DNA of 64,000 nt from Rhodobacteraceae bacterium LMO-JJ12 (GCA_021555075.1 JAKGBX010000003.1:62001-126000); one strand, 5' to 3'; positions 18,751 to 30,962 are shown, counted from the first letter of the stretch. Notes: generated by a model from the sequence alone, not told the origin. Made by a program: numbers and translations.

Positions 18751-19263
18751 ATGACCTATCTTGCTAAACCGCTGATGATTGTGGCGGCTCTTGCCCTTGC
18801 AGGCTGTACCGATGCGGGGCGGTTCGGAAACGACGATGCCACGGCGGCAGGCGCGGGCACGGGCGGAATCATCGAAGGCAGTGCGAATGATCCCAAATCG
18901 CCGCTCTATTTCCAGCAGGCCATCGGCGACCGGGTGCTCTTTGAAGTCGACCGGCACACTCTGGAAGAGTCTTCAAAGCAGGTTCTGGACGGGCAGGCGA
19001 GCTGGCTGACCAGCAACGTTGAATATAACGCCGTGATCGAAGGCCATGCCGACGAACAGGGCACACGCGAATACAACCTCGCGCTGGGCGCGCGCCGCGC
19101 CAATGCGGTGCGTGAATATCTGATGTCGCGCGGCCTTCCGGCGAGTCGGCTGAAGACCTTGAGCTATGGTAAGGAACGCCCGATTGAGGTGTGTTCGGAA
19201 GAAGCCTGCTATAAGCAGAACCGCAGGGCGGTCACTGTGCTGTCGGCGGGTCTGAGCGGATAA
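18751..19263 (+). CDS. pal: Pal, peptidoglycan-associated outer membrane lipoprotein
   Basis: A 170-residue lipoprotein with lipobox LALAGC and acylation cysteine C19, then an OmpA-type peptidoglycan-binding domain. The domain shows FEVDRHTLEESSKQVLDGQASWL and the diaminopimelate-binding segment EGHADEQGTREYNLALGARRA, quoted as separate blocks of the OmpA_C fold. The frame extends 11 codons further upstream, but only the start at MTYLAKPL gives a proper lipoprotein signal and sits eight bases after a GAGGCACGAG ribosome site. A final Cys pair (VCSEEACY) is typical of alphaproteobacterial Pal. Confidence 0.95.
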   Translation: MTYLAKPLMIVAALALAGCTDAGRFGNDDATAAGAGTGGIIEGSANDPKSPLYFQQAIGDRVLFEVDRHTLEESSKQVLDGQASWLTSNVEYNAVIEGHADEQGTREYNLALGARRANAVREYLMSRGLPASRLKTLSYGKERPIEVCSEEACYKQNRRAVTVLSAGLSG

Positions 19264-19284
19264 GCGGAGCGGGAGAAGGACGAT

Positions 19285-20124
19285 ATGATGCGCAGGCTCT
19301 TGGGGATTGCAGCCATTGTGGGGCTGTGTTTCGGTGCTGCTCCCGTTTTGGCGCAGGACAAGGAAACTCTGGCGGATATCCGCCAGGAGCTGACCGTGCT
19401 TTTCGTGGAGATTCAGAAGCTCAAACGGGAACTCAGCACCTCTGGCAGTGCGCCGGGGGTGGCAAGCGGGTCGTCGGTTCTGGACCGGGTGGGGGCGATC
19501 GAGAGCGAGCTGTCGCGCCTGACGGCCAAGACGGAGGAGCTTGAAATTCGGGTCGATGCCATCGTCAAGGATGGCACCAACCGGATTGCCGATCTGGAAT
19601 TCCGTCTGGTTGAGGCGGAAGGCGGCGACGTAAGCAAGCTGAAGGAAACCACGACGCTTGGTGGTGCGGCCGGGGCGAGTTCTTCGGGCAGCACGGCGAG
19701 CGCGCCGGTGACACAAACGCCGAGTTCGGCGCCGCAGTTGGCGGTGAACGAGCAGGCCGATTTTGATGCGGCCAAGGCGGCGTTGGAGGCAGGTAACAAC
19801 ACCGATGCGGCGTTGAAATTTGCCACGTTCAACGAAACCTACCCCGGTAGCCCGATGGCAGCGGCCGCCAATCTGGGCCGGGGTCAGGCGCTGGAAGCCG
19901 ATGGAGAATTGACCGAGGCGGCGCGCGCCTATCTGGAGGCGTTCAGTCTGGAACCCAACGGCGCGACGGCACCCGAAGCGTTGTTTCACCTGGGTCGTGG
20001 GCTGGGCCGGTTGGATCAGACCAACGAGGCCTGTGTGACATTGGGCGAAGTTGGCACGCGCTTTCCGGGTAATCCGGCGGAAGCCAAGGCGCGCGAGGAA
20101 ATGTCCCGGCTGGGCTGTTCGTGA
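19285..20124 (+). CDS. cpoB: CpoB/YbgF, Tol-Pal coordinating periplasmic protein
   Basis: A 279-residue periplasmic protein with a signal peptide cut near PVLAQD, an N-terminal coiled coil (about 22-115, DIRQELTVLFVEIQKLKREL) as in the YbgF trimerisation domain, a Ser/Thr/Ala linker and a C-terminal TPR region from about residue 155 (FDAAKAALEAGNNTDAALKF, MAAAANLGRGQALEADGEL, APEALFHLGRGLGRL). In E. coli CpoB coordinates peptidoglycan synthesis with outer-membrane constriction. The stop overlaps the GTG start of tilS (GTGA). Confidence 0.92.
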   Translation: MMRRLLGIAAIVGLCFGAAPVLAQDKETLADIRQELTVLFVEIQKLKRELSTSGSAPGVASGSSVLDRVGAIESELSRLTAKTEELEIRVDAIVKDGTNRIADLEFRLVEAEGGDVSKLKETTTLGGAAGASSSGSTASAPVTQTPSSAPQLAVNEQADFDAAKAALEAGNNTDAALKFATFNETYPGSPMAAAANLGRGQALEADGELTEAARAYLEAFSLEPNGATAPEALFHLGRGLGRLDQTNEACVTLGEVGTRFPGNPAEAKAREEMSRLGCS

Positions 20125-21368
20125 GTCTTGCCGGGCGCTTTGCCGCCGCATTTGACGATCTGTTACAACAAGACGTGCCACGCAAGCTGGGCGTTGCCGT
20201 TTCGGGCGGTGGCGACAGCATGGCGTTGATGACGCTGGTGCATGGCTGGGCCGCGGCGCGAGGGTGTCTGTTGTTCGTAGCGACGGTCGATCATGGGTTG
20301 CGTGCGGCAGCGGCAGATGAGGCGGCGATGGTGGGCGATGCGGCCCGTGCGCTTGGTCTCAGGCATGATATTCTGCGCTGGCAGGATTGGGATGGCAGCG
20401 GCAATTTGCAGGCCGAGGCGCGCGCGGCTCGATATCATTTGTTGGGAGAATGGGCGGCGCGGCATGATCTTGATGCCGTCGCGCTGGGCCATACGGCGGA
20501 TGATGTGGCCGAGACGTTCTTGATGCGGCTGGCGCGCGGGTCTGGTGTGGATGGACTGGCGGCGATGCGGGGTACGACCAAGCGCGACGATGTGGTTTGG
20601 CTTCGCCCTTTGCTGGAGTTTTCGCGCGAAGACTTGCGCGCGTTCCTGCGCAGCGAGCAGATCGGCTGGGCCGATGATCCGAGTAATGACGATTCGCGGT
20701 TTGACCGCGTGAAGGCGCGCCAGCTTTTGGGCGGGCTGGCTGAATTGGGGATAACGCGCGACCGTTTGGGCGGGACGGCGCGGATGATGGGCGAGGCGCG
20801 GACGGCGCTTAACTGGGCAGCGGCGCAATTGGCGGACAAGGCGGCGGTACAGCAAGGCGGCGATGTGGTGCTCGACCTTGCGGCTTGCGGCGTGGCGCCG
20901 CGCGAAACCCGGTTGCGGCTGATCTCCGGGGCGCTTCGATTTGTGGCTTCGGCGCCGTATCGGCCCCGGCTGAGCCAGCTGGAGGACGCGCTTGCGGCGG
21001 TGGCGGCGGGAGAGGTGCGCCAGTTGCATGGCTGTCATCTGATTCCCGAGGCAGGGGTCTTGCGGATTTGTCGCGAGGCGCGCGCCGTGAATGATGAGGT
21101 TTGTGGCATTGGCGGGGTGTGGGACGGGCGCTGGCAGGTGATTGGCCCGGATGTGGAAGGCGGCGAGACGCGAAAGCTTGGCGATGGGCTGGGCGCCTGC
21201 CCGAAGTGGCGGGAAACCGGCTTGGCGCGCGCAAGTTTGGAGGCCAGCCCGGCGATTTGGTGGGGAGAAACGCTTATTTCGGCGCCATTGGCAGGGTTTG
21301 CAGCGGGATATTCCGCTCATTTGGTTCCTGAGCGCACCAATTTCCGAGAATTCCTGATGACGCATTGA
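20121..21368 (+). CDS. tilS: tRNA(Ile)-lysidine synthase
   Basis: A 415-residue PP-loop ATPase that modifies the wobble C34 of the CAU-anticodon tRNA(Ile) to lysidine. The ATP-binding loop SGGGDS is at residues 28-33, followed by ATVDHGLRAAAADEA and ALGHTADDVAETFLMRLARGSG. The region DDPSNDDSRFDRVKAR matches the catalytic core. The start codon is GTG, overlapping the cpoB stop, so translation is coupled. tilS next to ftsH is a common bacterial arrangement. Confidence 0.94.
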   Translation: MSLAGRFAAAFDDLLQQDVPRKLGVAVSGGGDSMALMTLVHGWAAARGCLLFVATVDHGLRAAAADEAAMVGDAARALGLRHDILRWQDWDGSGNLQAEARAARYHLLGEWAARHDLDAVALGHTADDVAETFLMRLARGSGVDGLAAMRGTTKRDDVVWLRPLLEFSREDLRAFLRSEQIGWADDPSNDDSRFDRVKARQLLGGLAELGITRDRLGGTARMMGEARTALNWAAAQLADKAAVQQGGDVVLDLAACGVAPRETRLRLISGALRFVASAPYRPRLSQLEDALAAVAAGEVRQLHGCHLIPEAGVLRICREARAVNDEVCGIGGVWDGRWQVIGPDVEGGETRKLGDGLGACPKWRETGLARASLEASPAIWWGETLISAPLAGFAAGYSAHLVPERTNFREFLMTH

Positions 21369-21447
21369 ACGCGCCGCGATGATCTCTATTTTAGTCCAAG
21401 GGCAACTGTGCTAGGCGCAGGGCCAAAGTTTTCATGGGAGACAGTCC

Positions 21448-23376
21448 TTGGGTAATGCACGCAATATCGCCTTTTGGGTCGTTCTGTTTTTACTGATCCT
21501 GGCATTGTTCAACCTGTTTTCAGGTGGCGGCAACACATTGCAAAGCCGCGAGATAAGCTATTCCGAGTTTGTCGCAGCGGTGAATGATGACCGGGTCAGC
21601 CAGGTAACGCTGGATGGCGAACAGGTACGGTTCCGTGGCGAAGATGGTAACGATTATGTAGCGATCCGCCCGGATGACGCCAAAGTGACCGATCTTTTGA
21701 TCGACAAGAACATCCCCGTGAGGGCCGAAAGTCAGGAGCAATCGGGCTTTCAGACCTTCATTTTGAGTCTTCTGCCCTTCCTGTTGCTGATCGGTGTGTG
21801 GATTTATTTCATGAACCGGATGCAGGGTGGCGGCAAAGGCGGTGCAATGGGCTTTGGTAAATCCAAGGCCAAGATGCTGACCGAAAAACATGGGCGTGTC
21901 ACGTTTGACGATGTGGCGGGGATCGACGAAGCCAAGGAAGAGTTGGAAGAAATCGTTGAATTCCTGCGAAACCCGCAGAAATTCTCGCGCCTTGGCGGCA
22001 AGATTCCGAAAGGTGCGCTGTTGGTTGGACCTCCGGGCACGGGTAAAACGCTTCTGGCGCGCGCGATTGCGGGTGAAGCCGGTGTGCCGTTCTTCACCAT
22101 TTCGGGCTCGGATTTCGTGGAAATGTTTGTCGGCGTAGGTGCAAGCCGGGTGCGCGACATGTTCGAGCAGGCCAAGAAGAACGCGCCCTGTATCGTCTTT
22201 ATCGACGAGATTGACGCCGTGGGCCGCCATCGTGGGGCCGGATATGGCGGCGGCAATGACGAGCGTGAACAGACGCTCAACCAACTGCTGGTCGAGATGG
22301 ATGGGTTTGAGGCCAATGAAGGGGTGATCATCATCGCGGCGACCAACCGCAAGGATGTTCTGGACCCTGCGCTGCTGCGTCCGGGTCGATTTGACCGCCA
22401 GATCACGGTGGACAACCCCGACATCAAGGGCCGCGAGAAGATCCTGGGTGTGCATGCACGCAAGACGCCGTTGGGGCCGGATGTTGACCTGCGCATCATC
22501 GCGCGCGGCTCGCCGGGCTTTTCGGGCGCGGATCTGGCCAACCTGGTGAACGAGGCGGCGCTGACCGCGGCAAGGATCGGGCGGCGGTTTGTCACCATGG
22601 AAGACTTCGAGTTTGCCAAGGACAAGATCATGATGGGTGCAGAGCGCCGAAGCATGGTGTTGACCAAGGACCAGAAGGAAAAGACTGCCTATCACGAAGC
22701 GGGCCACGCGATTGTCGGGCTGAAGCTTGATAAATGCGATCCGGTTTACAAGGCGACGATCATTCCGCGCGGTGGTGCGTTGGGGATGGTGATGAGCCTG
22801 CCGGAGATGGACAAGCTTCAGATGTTCAAGGACGAAGCCGAACAGCGCGTGGCCATGACCATGGCGGGCAAGGCGGCGGAGATCATCAAATACGGTCCTG
22901 ATTCGGTCTCGTCCGGTCCGGTGGGCGATATTCAACAGGCCAGTGCGCTCGCCCGGGCGATGGTGATGCGCTATGGCATGTCCGACAAGGTTGGCAATAT
23001 CGACTATCAGGAAGCGGCGGCGGGCTATCAACCCAATGGTGGTGCCGGTGGCTTCTCGATTTCGGCCCATACCAAGGAATTGATCGAAGAAGAGGTCAAG
23101 CGGATCATCGATGAAGGCTATGAACGCGCCGTGAAGATCATCGATGACAACCGCGAGGAATGGGAACGGCTTGCGGAAGGGCTGTTGGAATACGAGACCC
23201 TGACCGGCGAGGAAATCAATCGCGTGATCAAGGGTGAGCCGCCGCACAAGGGTGAGGATGAAGACGACACGCCCGATGCGGGAAGCGCGCCTTCGGTCAC
23301 GGCAATTCCCAAGACCAAGCCTAAGGCCAAGGCCAAACCTGCGGATGGTGGTATGGAGCCTGAGCCGTCGGCATGA
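21448..23376 (+). CDS. ftsH: ATP-dependent zinc metalloprotease FtsH
   Basis: A 642-residue membrane AAA protease for quality control of membrane and some soluble proteins. Two membrane segments bracket a small periplasmic domain (about 5-22 and 105-122). The AAA domain has Walker A GPPGTGKT near 193 and Walker [16 protein letters not shown] near 250, with the second region of homology [20 protein letters not shown]. The zinc site is HEAGH near residue 417. The start is TTG: a GGGAGA lies seven bases before it, and the nearby ATG at 21434 is out of frame. The C terminus is Lys/Pro-rich. Confidence 0.97.
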   Translation: MGNARNIAFWVVLFLLILALFNLFSGGGNTLQSREISYSEFVAAVNDDRVSQVTLDGEQVRFRGEDGNDYVAIRPDDAKVTDLLIDKNIPVRAESQEQSGFQTFILSLLPFLLLIGVWIYFMNRMQGGGKGGAMGFGKSKAKMLTEKHGRVTFDDVAGIDEAKEELEEIVEFLRNPQKFSRLGGKIPKGALLVGPPGTGKTLLARAIAGEAGVPFFTISGSDFVEMFVGVGASRVRDMFEQAKKNAPCIVFIDEIDAVGRHRGAGYGGGNDEREQTLNQLLVEMDGFEANEGVIIIAATNRKDVLDPALLRPGRFDRQITVDNPDIKGREKILGVHARKTPLGPDVDLRIIARGSPGFSGADLANLVNEAALTAARIGRRFVTMEDFEFAKDKIMMGAERRSMVLTKDQKEKTAYHEAGHAIVGLKLDKCDPVYKATIIPRGGALGMVMSLPEMDKLQMFKDEAEQRVAMTMAGKAAEIIKYGPDSVSSGPVGDIQQASALARAMVMRYGMSDKVGNIDYQEAAAGYQPNGGAGGFSISAHTKELIEEEVKRIIDEGYERAVKIIDDNREEWERLAEGLLEYETLTGEEINRVIKGEPPHKGEDEDDTPDAGSAPSVTAIPKTKPKAKAKPADGGMEPEPSA

Positions 23377-24152
23377 GTTCGAACGGCAGAAAAGACTGGA
23401 ATCCCGGGGCCTATGCAAGGTTCCGGGATTTGCGTGCGCGCCCGGCGCTTGACCTGATGCTGGCGGTGCGTTCGGTGGGCGGCGGGGATGTTATTGATCT
23501 TGGTTGTGGCAATGGCGCGATGGGCGCAAGCCTGAAAGAGCGATTTGCCGGACACAGCCTTATTGGGGTGGATGCGAGCCCGGCGATGCTGTCTCAGGCG
23601 CGGCAAGGCGGGGCCTATGACACTCTGATCGAGGCCGATATCGCCGACTGGGAGAGCGAACGCGCGGGGCTTATCTTTTCGAATGCAGCGTTGCACTGGC
23701 TGGGGGGGCACGAGGCGCTTTTCCCGCGGCTTGCAGGGATGTTGGCGATGGGTGGCACGCTGGCGGTGCAGATGCCGCATCAAAACAACGCGCCATCGCA
23801 TCGGGTGTGGAATTCGCTTGTCGAGGAGATGTTTCCCGGCCGGGTGGATATGGCGGCCTCTCCGGCTGTGATGAAGCCGTCGTATTATTTTCATTTGCTG
23901 GCTGGTTTGGGCCGTTTTTCGCTGTGGGAGACGGAATATTATCAGGTTCTGGGGGCGGATGAGAGCGGTCATCCGGTACGCCGTTTTACAGAGAGTACCT
24001 TTGCGCGGCCAATTCTCGACGTGCTGGAGCCTGTTGAGCAGGCGGATTTGATCAGACGCTATGAGGAGGTCATGGAGAAGGCCTATCCTCGGGGCAAGGA
24101 TGGGACGGTTTTGTTTCCATTCCGGCGGATGTTTTTCACCCTGACGGTTTGA
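23373..24152 (+). CDS. tam: SAM-dependent methyltransferase, trans-aconitate 2-methyltransferase-like
   Basis: A 259-residue class I methyltransferase. SAM-binding motif I is DLGCGNGAMG (about 42-51), motif II is LIGVDASPAMLSQARQGG, and the downstream FSNAALHWLGGHEALFPRL is characteristic of the trans-aconitate methyltransferase (Tam) branch, as is VQMPHQNNAPSH. It would methylate trans-aconitate with S-adenosylmethionine, removing an aconitase inhibitor. It overlaps ftsH by four bases (ATGA), so it is co-transcribed with it. Family assignment is firm; the exact substrate is inferred. Confidence 0.82.
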   Translation: MSSNGRKDWNPGAYARFRDLRARPALDLMLAVRSVGGGDVIDLGCGNGAMGASLKERFAGHSLIGVDASPAMLSQARQGGAYDTLIEADIADWESERAGLIFSNAALHWLGGHEALFPRLAGMLAMGGTLAVQMPHQNNAPSHRVWNSLVEEMFPGRVDMAASPAVMKPSYYFHLLAGLGRFSLWETEYYQVLGADESGHPVRRFTESTFARPILDVLEPVEQADLIRRYEEVMEKAYPRGKDGTVLFPFRRMFFTLTV

Positions 24153-24248
24153 GAGCCACGCTCGGGCAACTCCCGCCCGCCTCCCCGCTGCCTTCGCGCG
24201 GCTCTGTCGAGCAGGGGATGAGAGGGGAGTTTGTGCGGCGGGTATGGC

Positions 24249-24276
24249 AAATTTGAGTATTTCAGGAAAGATGAAG
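24249..24276 (+). repeat. Dispersed GAGTATTT...GATGAAG motif, copy b
   Basis: AAATTTGAGTATTTCAGGAA then AGATGAAG, in the gap between convergent tam and the M23 peptidase gene. Related to 9384-9410, 14244-14273 and 39668-39694. Confidence 0.55.
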
Positions 24277-24282
24277 TGCGAC

Positions 24283-25353
24283 TTAGGGTGCGATTTCAAC
24301 CGTGGTGATTTTCTGGCTGTGGCTCTGACCGCCGCGCAAAAGGGTGACGCGGCCAGTATAAGTGCCAGCGGGCCAGGCAGCGCCGGCGCGACGCCAGGCC
24401 GCGCCGCGCGACAGGATGGCCATATTGCGCGGGACGATGTGTTTGCGGCTATAGTTAAGGCCGTTGGAGCCTGAGATTTCGATCCGCACTTCGTCGCCTG
24501 CGCGGGCACCAAAGACGTATCCCCAGAGCAGAAGTTGCGCGCTGTCGGCGGGAAGGGTGGCGTGGGTGCCGCCGCCGCTCTGGATGATTTCGAGTGCGGG
24601 CATGCGCGGGGCGAAACCGGCCAGAAGCACGCCGCCGGGGGTGTAGGTTGGAGGGTGGTCCTGCCAGAGTGTGCGCGGCGGAGGCAGGGCGCATGCATCA
24701 AGCCCATCGGGGTTGAACGGGTCGACCGGCTTTTGCAGATAGCGCACGGAGAAATGAAGGTGCGGGAATTCGGCCAGCCCGGATTGCCCGACGAGGCCAA
24801 GCGGCGTGCCGGTCTCGACCTGTTGGCCGGGCTTTACCAGCAGGCTGCCTTTGCGCAGGTGGCAATATTGCGTCACCCAGCCTTGCCCGTGATCAATCAC
24901 CAGCCCATTGCCACATTCAATATCCTTGACGCTGTCGGGTTTGGCGAGGAAGGCGCCGTCTTGCATGCCGTCTCGTGTGCCGCGCACACGACCCGGGGCG
25001 GCGGCCATGACGGTGACGCCGCGGGCCATGTCGGCCAGTGTGGCGACGGCGAAATCGGTGCCTTTGTGGCCATCATAGCTGTGCGGGTTACAGCGAAAGT
25101 CGCGCGCGGCGGGGCCGGGATCAGCATCGAAGTAGTTCTGGATGTAACAGGTTTCGCCAATGGTGCAGCCGACCGGTTGGGCCAGTTGCGGCGGGTTCGA
25201 TTGCGTGGGCAAGGGGGGCTTGGGCGCAGGAAGGTCGGCGCGGGCGGGGAGGCCGACAAGCATGGTTGCCGCAGCCAGGGCTGTCAGAAGAAAGGCGCGC
25301 ACCCAGGGGATGCGCGCCAGATTGCCTTGCTGAATGTCGGGCGTCAGGCTCAA
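24283..25353 (-). CDS. M23-family peptidoglycan metallopeptidase (LytM-type)
   Basis: A 356-residue exported protein with a signal peptide (FLLTALAAATMLVGLPARAD) and an M23/LytM domain in the middle. The zinc and catalytic residues are in HKGTDFAVA and in PHLHFSV, with the conserved VIDHGQGWVTQYCHL between. The C-terminal 100 residues form a separate beta-rich region without a known name. The chosen start is TTG at 25353, because GCGAGG lies seven bases before it and it follows the clpA stop by 13 bases. An ATG at 25428 would overlap clpA by 62 bases. It probably acts on cell-wall cross-links. Confidence 0.8.
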   Translation of the reverse strand: MSLTPDIQQGNLARIPWVRAFLLTALAAATMLVGLPARADLPAPKPPLPTQSNPPQLAQPVGCTIGETCYIQNYFDADPGPAARDFRCNPHSYDGHKGTDFAVATLADMARGVTVMAAAPGRVRGTRDGMQDGAFLAKPDSVKDIECGNGLVIDHGQGWVTQYCHLRKGSLLVKPGQQVETGTPLGLVGQSGLAEFPHLHFSVRYLQKPVDPFNPDGLDACALPPPRTLWQDHPPTYTPGGVLLAGFAPRMPALEIIQSGGGTHATLPADSAQLLLWGYVFGARAGDEVRIEISGSNGLNYSRKHIVPRNMAILSRGAAWRRAGAAWPAGTYTGRVTLLRGGQSHSQKITTVEIAP

Positions 25354-25366
25354 TTTTGAGCCTCGC

Positions 25367-27694
<2,328 letters not shown>

Positions 27695-27891
27695 GCTCCT
27701 TTCTTCTGCTGTGCCATGCGAAAAAGACTCTCCGCACGATCATGGCCCCATTATCTTAAAGTTTGGTCGATTGAGGCCAGTCTTCAAGGTTTTTCTCGGA
27801 ATTCTAGATCACAATTCCGGAAAGTGAGACCTAATATAGCAAGATCTTGTGATTTTGCCGGGTTTTTCGGGGGTTGGAGGAAAAAAACACG

Positions 27892-28497
27892 TCAGGGGCG
27901 CACAAAGTTCTGGCGCGCGGCAGTGACGGCGGGGCGGATGGCGCAACCGGGAGCATGATCGTTGAACAGGCCCATCGACTGCATGAAGGCAAAGATGGTG
28001 GTGGGGCCGACGAATTTCCAGCCCCGTTTCTTCATTTCCTTCGACAAGGCGTGCGAAGCGGGCGAAGTGGTGAGCGATTGTGGCGGGTCGATTTCGCCTT
28101 CTGGCGGCTCATAGCTCCAGATGAAGCGGGCGAGAGAGCCGAATTCGGCGATGATTTCTTGCGCGCGGGCGGCGTTGTTGATCACCGCTTCGATCTTGCC
28201 ACGGTGGCGGATGATGCCCGCATTCTGCAACAGGCGCTCAACGTCGGTTTCGGTGAAATCGGCCATGATGTTGAAATCGAAACCCGCGAAGGCGGTGCGG
28301 AAGTTTTCGCGTTTGTCGAGAATGGTGCGCCAGCTGAGGCCGGATTGAAACGATTCGAGGCAGAGCTTTTCGAACAGTCGGATGTCATCGGCGACCGGAA
28401 ATCCCCATTCGGTATCGTGATAGGGGATGAACGGGTCATAGCCGATGCACCAGGTGCAGCGTGGTTTATTGTCCGGGCCGGGGGCTGTCTGGGTCAT
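27892..28497 (-). CDS. tag: DNA-3-methyladenine glycosylase I
   Basis: A 201-residue glycosylase that removes 3-methyladenine from alkylated DNA. It has the Tag signature: RCTWCIGYDPFIPYHDTEWG at 13-32 with zinc-binding Cys/His, the catalytic-pocket region LFEKLCLESFQSGLSW, and NAGIIRHRGKIEAVINNA. The zinc ligands toward the C terminus are in DHAPGC. The frame is open far upstream across gloB, but family length and similarity begin at MTQTAPG. It lies seven bases after gloB on the same strand, so they are one operon. Confidence 0.94.
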   Translation of the reverse strand: MTQTAPGPDNKPRCTWCIGYDPFIPYHDTEWGFPVADDIRLFEKLCLESFQSGLSWRTILDKRENFRTAFAGFDFNIMADFTETDVERLLQNAGIIRHRGKIEAVINNAARAQEIIAEFGSLARFIWSYEPPEGEIDPPQSLTTSPASHALSKEMKKRGWKFVGPTTIFAFMQSMGLFNDHAPGCAIRPAVTAARQNFVRP

Positions 28498-28504
28498 CTG
28501 TACC

Positions 28505-29275
28505 TCAGAAATTATCCTTGGCCTTGCGCACGGCGGTGAAGACGGCGACCGGATCGCCACCGGGCAGATCGACCGATTGCTGCACCTCGGGACTATGGCT
28601 GCGCAGGAACGGGTTGGTATCGAGTTCGAGTTGCAGCTTGGAAGGCACGGTGAATTTTCCGGCGGCGCGCAGGTTTTCGGTATCCTTGGCGCGTTGTTGC
28701 AGGGCGGTGTTGCCCGGCTCGATGGTGAGCGCGAAGTTGGCGTTGGCGGCGGTGTATTCATGGCCCGAGCAAACCACCGTTTGCGGGGCGAGCGCGGCGA
28801 GCTTTTGCAGGCTTTCGAACATCTGTTGCGGGGTGCCTTCAAACAGGCGACCACAACCAAGCGCCATCAGGCTATCGCCGGTGAACACCACTTCGCTTTC
28901 GGGGAAGTGATAGGCGATATGGCCGACGGTATGGCCCGGTACTTCGAGCACACGCACCCATTCGATGCCGACGGTGATGGTCGCGCCTTCCTTGACCTTG
29001 AGATCGAGCGGCGGCAGGCGGCCTGCATCGGCTTCGGCACCGATCACCACGGCGTCGGGCCAGTCTTTTTGAAGGTCTTCAAGGCCTTGGATGTGATCTG
29101 GGTGGTGATGAGTCAGCAGCACATGGGTGAGATCCCAGCCACGCTTTTTCAACTCGGCAGCGACGGGGGCGGCGTCGGGCACGTCGATCACGGCGGTATC
29201 GCCGGATTCAGCGCAATGCATGAGAAAACAGTAGTTATCTGAGAGGCAGGGCAGGGTGACGAGTTCAAGAGACAT
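28505..29275 (-). CDS. gloB: Hydroxyacylglutathione hydrolase (glyoxalase II)
   Basis: A 256-residue metallo-beta-lactamase-fold enzyme that hydrolyses S-lactoylglutathione to lactate and glutathione. The metal motif is THHHPDHIQGL near residue 55, followed by VPGHTVGHIAYH and the FTGDSLMALGCGRLFEGT segment, then the C-terminal HAGH domain (SGHEYTAANANFAL). The frame stays open for another 473 codons upstream without any stop, which reflects GC bias opposite a plus-strand gene; the start before SLELVTLPCLSDNY is the family start. Confidence 0.96.
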   Translation of the reverse strand: MSLELVTLPCLSDNYCFLMHCAESGDTAVIDVPDAAPVAAELKKRGWDLTHVLLTHHHPDHIQGLEDLQKDWPDAVVIGAEADAGRLPPLDLKVKEGATITVGIEWVRVLEVPGHTVGHIAYHFPESEVVFTGDSLMALGCGRLFEGTPQQMFESLQKLAALAPQTVVCSGHEYTAANANFALTIEPGNTALQQRAKDTENLRAAGKFTVPSKLQLELDTNPFLRSHSPEVQQSVDLPGGDPVAVFTAVRKAKDNF

Positions 29276-29338
29276 GGATTTTTCCCAGGTAGTGTTGTTT
29301 ATTCGCCCCCAGAGTGACTGATCGGGAGCCGGGCTGCA

Positions 29339-30076
29339 ATGCACTTGGACGTGCAGGACCTTCGTAACTTTTATTACCGCAGCACAATGGGGCGTGCGGC
29401 GCAGAAGGTGATCCGCGACGAGATGTTGGCCATGTGGCCCGAAGCGCATGGCCAGACCGTGGTTGGTTTTGGCTTTGCCGTGCCGTTGCTCAGGCCGTAT
29501 CTTGCCGATGCGCGGCGGGTGATTGCGCTGATGCCGGGGCCGCAGGGGGTGATGCCCTGGCCCGCAGGGGCGCCGAATGTAAGCGTTCTCAGTGATGAGA
29601 CGATGTGGCCGATCGAGACGGGACGCGTCGACAAGCTGGTCGTGCTGCACGGGCTTGAAACAAGCGAAATGCCGGGTGCGGTTCTGGAGGAGTGCCGCCG
29701 GGTGTTGGGGCCGGGCGGCAAAGTGTTGTTTATAGTGCCCAACCGGGCGGGGCTTTGGAGCCGGAACGATGCCACGCCGTTTGGATATGGCCGACCCTAT
29801 TCGCTTGGCCAGCTTGATGCGCAGCTCAAACAGCACGGATTTCTGACCGAAGAGCAGCGCACGACCTTGTTTCAACCCCCGAGTGCGCGGCGCTTCTGGC
29901 GCAAGACGGCGGGGTTCTGGGAGCGCATGGGGCGCACCATTCCGGTGATCGCGACGGGTGGGGTCTTGATGGTGGAGGCCAGCAAACGGGTGCCTGCTCC
30001 TACCGGAGGTTTGGGTGTGCGGGTGCGCAAGCCGATCTCGATCCTGTCGCCCAAGCCCAAACCGACCCCGGCGTAA
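29339..30076 (+). CDS. Class I SAM-dependent methyltransferase, function unknown
   Basis: A 245-residue protein of the methyltransferase 11-like fold. Motif I is degenerate ([15 protein letters not shown] instead of a GxGxG loop). The later elements are clear: [42 protein letters not shown] (around 95-138, quoted as the motif IV-VI block). The C terminus is Pro/Lys-rich ([13 protein letters not shown]). It is divergent from gloB with 63 bp between starts, an arrangement recurring in this bacterial group by my recollection. Whether it still binds SAM is uncertain because of the altered loop. Confidence 0.7.
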   Translation: MHLDVQDLRNFYYRSTMGRAAQKVIRDEMLAMWPEAHGQTVVGFGFAVPLLRPYLADARRVIALMPGPQGVMPWPAGAPNVSVLSDETMWPIETGRVDKLVVLHGLETSEMPGAVLEECRRVLGPGGKVLFIVPNRAGLWSRNDATPFGYGRPYSLGQLDAQLKQHGFLTEEQRTTLFQPPSARRFWRKTAGFWERMGRTIPVIATGGVLMVEASKRVPAPTGGLGVRVRKPISILSPKPKPTPA

Positions 30077-30152
30077 GTGCGGGTCTTGCGCCGACAATGG
30101 CATCGTCGGTGTTTTGGCGGTCTGGCTTGAGGGTGGGCTTGCTTGGCCGGAG

Positions 30153-30962
30153 TCAGCGTTTGATGGCGACCGACCCTGCGATAGATCCGTGAATGGCAAG
30201 CTGTGGGTTGCGGTTGATTTGTCCGAAGGGCGTGCGCTGACCGGTGGCGGGGTCGGTCGTATGACCTTCGTTGCCGAGCCAGATCCGGGCGATCGCACGG
30301 AACCGGACGCTGCCCAGCCGGTTGACGGCCCATTGACCGAGAAGCGAGGACTTGAGCCGCGGCGTACCCGGCGCGGTCTGGGCCAGAATGATCGAGCGGT
30401 GAATGTCGGTGCTGTCGGGGTTGTCCCTGCGGGTTTCGGTAAGGCGGATGGCATAGATCGGGCCGCCGGTTTCTTCGTGCAATGTAACAGATAGTTCGGA
30501 AGCCGGGTTTGACAGGTCGAAGAAACGCTCGGACGGGGGGCCGTCAAAATGCCAGTTGTGACCATGCACGAAAGCGAGTTTGCGCGCAGCGCCTTTCTTG
30601 GCGGTGCCGAGGGATGTCTCAGGTGGGGAGCGCCTTTGGTCGGTGAGTGTGGCGCCTTTCTTGGGGCGAGGAGGCAGAGTGATGTATCCGGCATCGGAGA
30701 GGGACAAGACCGCGATGGCGTCGGGCGAGAGTTGCGTCACGCCGGGCAGTTGCACGCGAAACTTCGCGCCGCTGGCGGTATGCGTCAGTCCGACTTCCAG
30801 TGTAGGCTGTGCGCCGGGACGCGCCGCGATGCGACGAAACGACAGCGCGTGATCCAACCCACCGTCGCGGTCTTCGGGCAGGGCAATCACCAGCATGTCT
30901 TCGAGCGGGTCGAAGCCGGGGATTTCACACACGGTTTGTTCTGAGACGAGAATATCTGTCAT
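30153..30962 (-). CDS. Hypothetical protein, 269 aa
   Basis: I do not recognise a named family. The N-terminal IPGFDPLEDMLVIALPE resembles the F(D)PxxDxLxI segment seen beside RTX-type domains in marine alphaproteobacteria, but no GGXGXD repeats follow. The middle is Pro/Lys/Arg-rich (about 95-125), and the C-terminal half is polar and beta-like with NWHFDGPPSERFFDLSNPAS. There is no signal peptide or membrane segment. It is convergent with the methyltransferase at 29339 and divergent from the atp operon. Codon use is like its neighbours, so it is probably a native gene. Confidence 0.65.
   Translation of the reverse strand: MTDILVSEQTVCEIPGFDPLEDMLVIALPEDRDGGLDHALSFRRIAARPGAQPTLEVGLTHTASGAKFRVQLPGVTQLSPDAIAVLSLSDAGYITLPPRPKKGATLTDQRRSPPETSLGTAKKGAARKLAFVHGHNWHFDGPPSERFFDLSNPASELSVTLHEETGGPIYAIRLTETRRDNPDSTDIHRSIILAQTAPGTPRLKSSLLGQWAVNRLGSVRFRAIARIWLGNEGHTTDPATGQRTPFGQINRNPQLAIHGSIAGSVAIKR

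Noticed and set aside
21520-23418. A 632-codon open frame antisense to ftsH, and similar long antisense frames opposite atpA (31441-33498), atpD (34482-35954) and groEL (49813-51720)
   Set aside because: They mirror highly conserved genes in GC-rich codon phase, have no family likeness or ribosome site, and are a normal by-product of codon bias.
29276-30694. Upstream extension of gloB to a 729-codon frame
   Set aside because: The extra 473 codons run antisense to the methyltransferase gene and show no similarity; the family length and start are at 29275.
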